From: an uncultured Proteiniphilum sp. | Lineage (GTDB): Bacteria > Bacteroidota > Bacteroidia > Bacteroidales > Dysgonomonadaceae | NCBI RefSeq assembly: GCF_937873925.1 | Contig: NZ_CALNAT010000253.1 | Span: 1-49,907 of the forward strand | DNA length: 49,907 nucleotides | Direction: 5' to 3' | Part shown: positions 48,473 through 49,907 of the stretch, one piece after another | How positions within the stretch are numbered: position 1 is the stretch's first letter | How the letters are laid out: each line of letters starts with the position of its first letter | Notes under the pieces: model-generated | The model's database searches: none | The model's input: the letters and a program-made list of their open reading frames with translations, nothing else | What the model was told of the DNA's origin: nothing | Translations under genes and position numbers: made by a program

Positions 48473-49907
48473 TTATTTTAAAATAACATTGTTATTGCGG
48501 ATAATCCAGGGTTTAATGGTTAATTTAACCTTTAGGGCAATCGAGATATCCTCGGTTTCGATATCTTCAGCCGGATCAACGGACGGATCTTTATCTGTGG
48601 GATTGGTGGGATTTGCCGGATCCAAAGGATTCGAAGGATCCAAAGGATTCGGAACCAGTCCTTTACCCGGGGCATCAATACCCGTAACGGCTACCTTGTA
48701 AACGTTATTGCGCACCATTGCATACTCCATGATACCCATGTCATTGGCTGCACTGTTATCGGCATGCTTGATATAGTACACGTAGGTACAATACCCGTCT
48801 TTATAAGTGTCAATATTGTTCGCGGCAAGCTGCGTATAATTTACAGTAGCATCAAGCCCGGAGACTCCGGCTTTCAAGTCGGTATAACTGCCATAAAATA
48901 CTTTATTGGTCCTATCGTAATAGAGATTGTCGCCCGAAGCGATCGTAACGCCATCTACGGTGATCTTACCTTTAAAGACGATGGCAGTGCCGTAGCCCTT
49001 TTTCTGGGCAGCTTTTTCCATCGTATTTTCCTGGCAGTAACCCAAAATGTGCTCGGCTGCATCGCCCACTGCTGAGAAACCATTATTCACGTACCAGTCG
49101 GTATAGGTGACTCCGCCTACCGCTACCGGCATGGAAGTGTTCTTCTGGTATGTTCTCGGGTCCATGATATAGCTGGTCGTACCTGCTAAATTTCCGAATG
49201 TGTAGGTAACGGGGTCGACAGTCTCGCCGGGATTCACCGGAGTAAAGCCGGTCGTCGCGTGCCGGAAAGTAAAGAATTCGTTACGAAGGTTCAGCATACG
49301 GTAGTCAGACAGGGCAATGGAAACCGTCGCGGCAGTAGAGGTGTTCCTTACAAACTGACCGGCAACACTGTAGCTGTAGTTGTTCGGGGTCGTTTGCCCG
49401 TCAGCCAGCATGATTTTCGCCACCGTACGTTCTACTTCGGCCGCTACTAGAGCCGGATTAGCGGGGGTATTTGCTGTCGTAACGGTAACGCCGCTAACAT
49501 AGGCATTTGAAGCATCCCTGCTTGCCATTAACAATCCACTGGAAGCACTTGCCAACCAAGTAGTTGCTCCGGATTTTACATCTTTTAAAAAGTCGGCAAG
49601 AGTCGTCGTACCTATAGCCGGAGGAACGGCTGCTGCTCCATTTACGATAATCACGACCTCGTAAGTTCCTTCTTCCATTTTACGATTCTGGCTTACCCAT
49701 ACCACTTTATTATCCGTTACAGCGGCCTCCTTCTGGAAACCCGTAAATTCCATCGGAGCCATCGCAAGTAGGTTGGATTCAAAGAAATACAAGGTAGCCT
49801 TATTTACCAGGTACTCATCGGGAATACCCGTCTCGTTACCATCACCGATTTCGTCATTAGCTGCCCTGGTCAGGTCGCCGTTGGCCACGGAGATCCGCAC
49901 CTGCATG
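48473..49907 (-). CDS. Mfa1 family major fimbrial subunit, N-terminus cut by window edge
   Basis: At least 477 residues of a major fimbrillin are visible. The frame is open to the edge, so the apparent ATG at 49906 is probably internal and the lipoprotein signal lies outside. The visible N-terminus MQVRISVANGDLTRAANDE holds a strand and an Arg-Ala site like those cleaved by Arg-gingipain in Porphyromonas. The body matches Mfa1: VNKATLYFFESN, EGTYEVVIIVNGA, VERTVAKIMLADGQ, DWYVNNGF, and MEYAMVRNNVYKVAVTGI. The C-terminal part has a Pro/Asp-rich linker with a duplicated 18-base unit, then the donor-type strand ISIALKVKLTIKPWIIRNNNVIL. By family knowledge this is the polymerising shaft protein of a type V pilus. 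Confidence 0.88.
   Translation of the reverse strand, partial: MQVRISVANGDLTRAANDEIGDGNETGIPDEYLVNKATLYFFESNLLAMAPMEFTGFQKEAAVTDNKVVWVSQNRKMEEGTYEVVIIVNGAAAVPPAIGTTTLADFLKDVKSGATTWLASASSGLLMASRDASNAYVSGVTVTTANTPANPALVAAEVERTVAKIMLADGQTTPNNYSYSVAGQFVRNTSTAATVSIALSDYRMLNLRNEFFTFRHATTGFTPVNPGETVDPVTYTFGNLAGTTSYIMDPRTYQKNTSMPVAVGGVTYTDWYVNNGFSAVGDAAEHILGYCQENTMEKAAQKKGYGTAIVFKGKITVDGVTIASGDNLYYDRTNKVFYGSYTDLKAGVSGLDATVNYTQLAANNIDTYKDGYCTYVYYIKHADNSAANDMGIMEYAMVRNNVYKVAVTGIDAPGKGLVPNPLDPSNPLDPANPTNPTDKDPSVDPAEDIETEDISIALKVKLTIKPWIIRNNNVILK
48618..48653. repeat. Two-copy 18-base tandem repeat in the major fimbrillin gene
   Basis: The unit ggatccaaaggattcgaa occurs twice, the second copy changed only in its last bases. 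It encodes NPLDPS/NPLDPA-type hexapeptides in the linker just before the C-terminal donor strand. Confidence 0.8.

Overview
This window reads as a chromosomal segment of a Bacteroidales bacterium, most likely of the Porphyromonadaceae/Dysgonomonadaceae/Parabacteroides side. The evidence is the gene content: FimA/Mfa-type fimbrillin lipoproteins, the type IX secretion protein PorV, DUF4369/DUF5106 thioredoxin-fold proteins, a tandem MacB/FtsX-type ABC cluster, and a DUF2795 protein of the type common in this group. Start regions also show TAnnTTTG (-7) boxes and little Shine-Dalgarno signal. The genus cannot be fixed from the sequence alone.

Layout. (1) 1-7129 (+): an ABC export or lipoprotein-release type cluster with one ATPase and three large FtsX/MacB permeases, the first cut by the window edge. 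(2) 7259-11335 (+): dnaE and trxA. (3) 11567-12220: remains of a hybrid two-component sensor, lying between two near-identical terminators. (4) 12392-21512 (-): a DUF2795 protein, a PduO-type cobalamin adenosyltransferase, then a tight five-gene unit rex / FAH-family / porV / ispF / methyltransferase, followed by three envelope or unknown-function genes (DUF3108, Ig-like lipoprotein, DUF2851). (5) 21655-25284 (+): a cysteine desulfidase-like (UPF0597) protein, a MATE exporter and gpmA. (6) 25455-27126 (-): two thioredoxin-fold exported proteins, one without its cysteines. (7) 27424-30145 (+): dnaX and an M15 peptidase lipoprotein. (8) 30198-32877 (-): the comM/YifB ATPase and another cysteine-less thioredoxin-fold lipoprotein. 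(9) 33104-34080 (+): a family 2 glycosyltransferase broken by a -1 shift at a six-A run. (10) upp (-) and pckA (+), divergent. (11) 36874-38642 (-): a DUF1080 lipoprotein, a DUF4256 protein and tRNA-Arg(CCT). (12) 38855-40399 (+): flavodoxin and an unknown membrane protein. (13) 40461-49907 (-): a five-gene type V (Mfa/Fim) pilus locus, its major subunit cut by the right edge.

How genes work together. The fimbrial locus is the most coherent system. A major fimbrillin is followed by a candidate 3'-protecting hairpin, then an anchor lipoprotein and three large accessory or tip lipoproteins. The four non-anchor subunits each have a short beta-strand followed by a Thr-Arg-Ala processing site; the anchor does not. 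One accessory subunit ends in a domain resembling the C-type-lectin-like DUF1566/major-paralogous fold, a likely adhesin head.

Regulatory signals worth checking are an exact 7-1-7 Fur box ahead of flavodoxin, an inverted repeat overlapping the -7 box of rex, a shared GCTTAACGAAARCGTT element ahead of dnaX/DUF5106 and upp/pckA, and a complete TTTG-N19-TAnnTTTG promoter on tRNA-Arg. No CRISPR array, transposase, phage gene or rRNA was seen.
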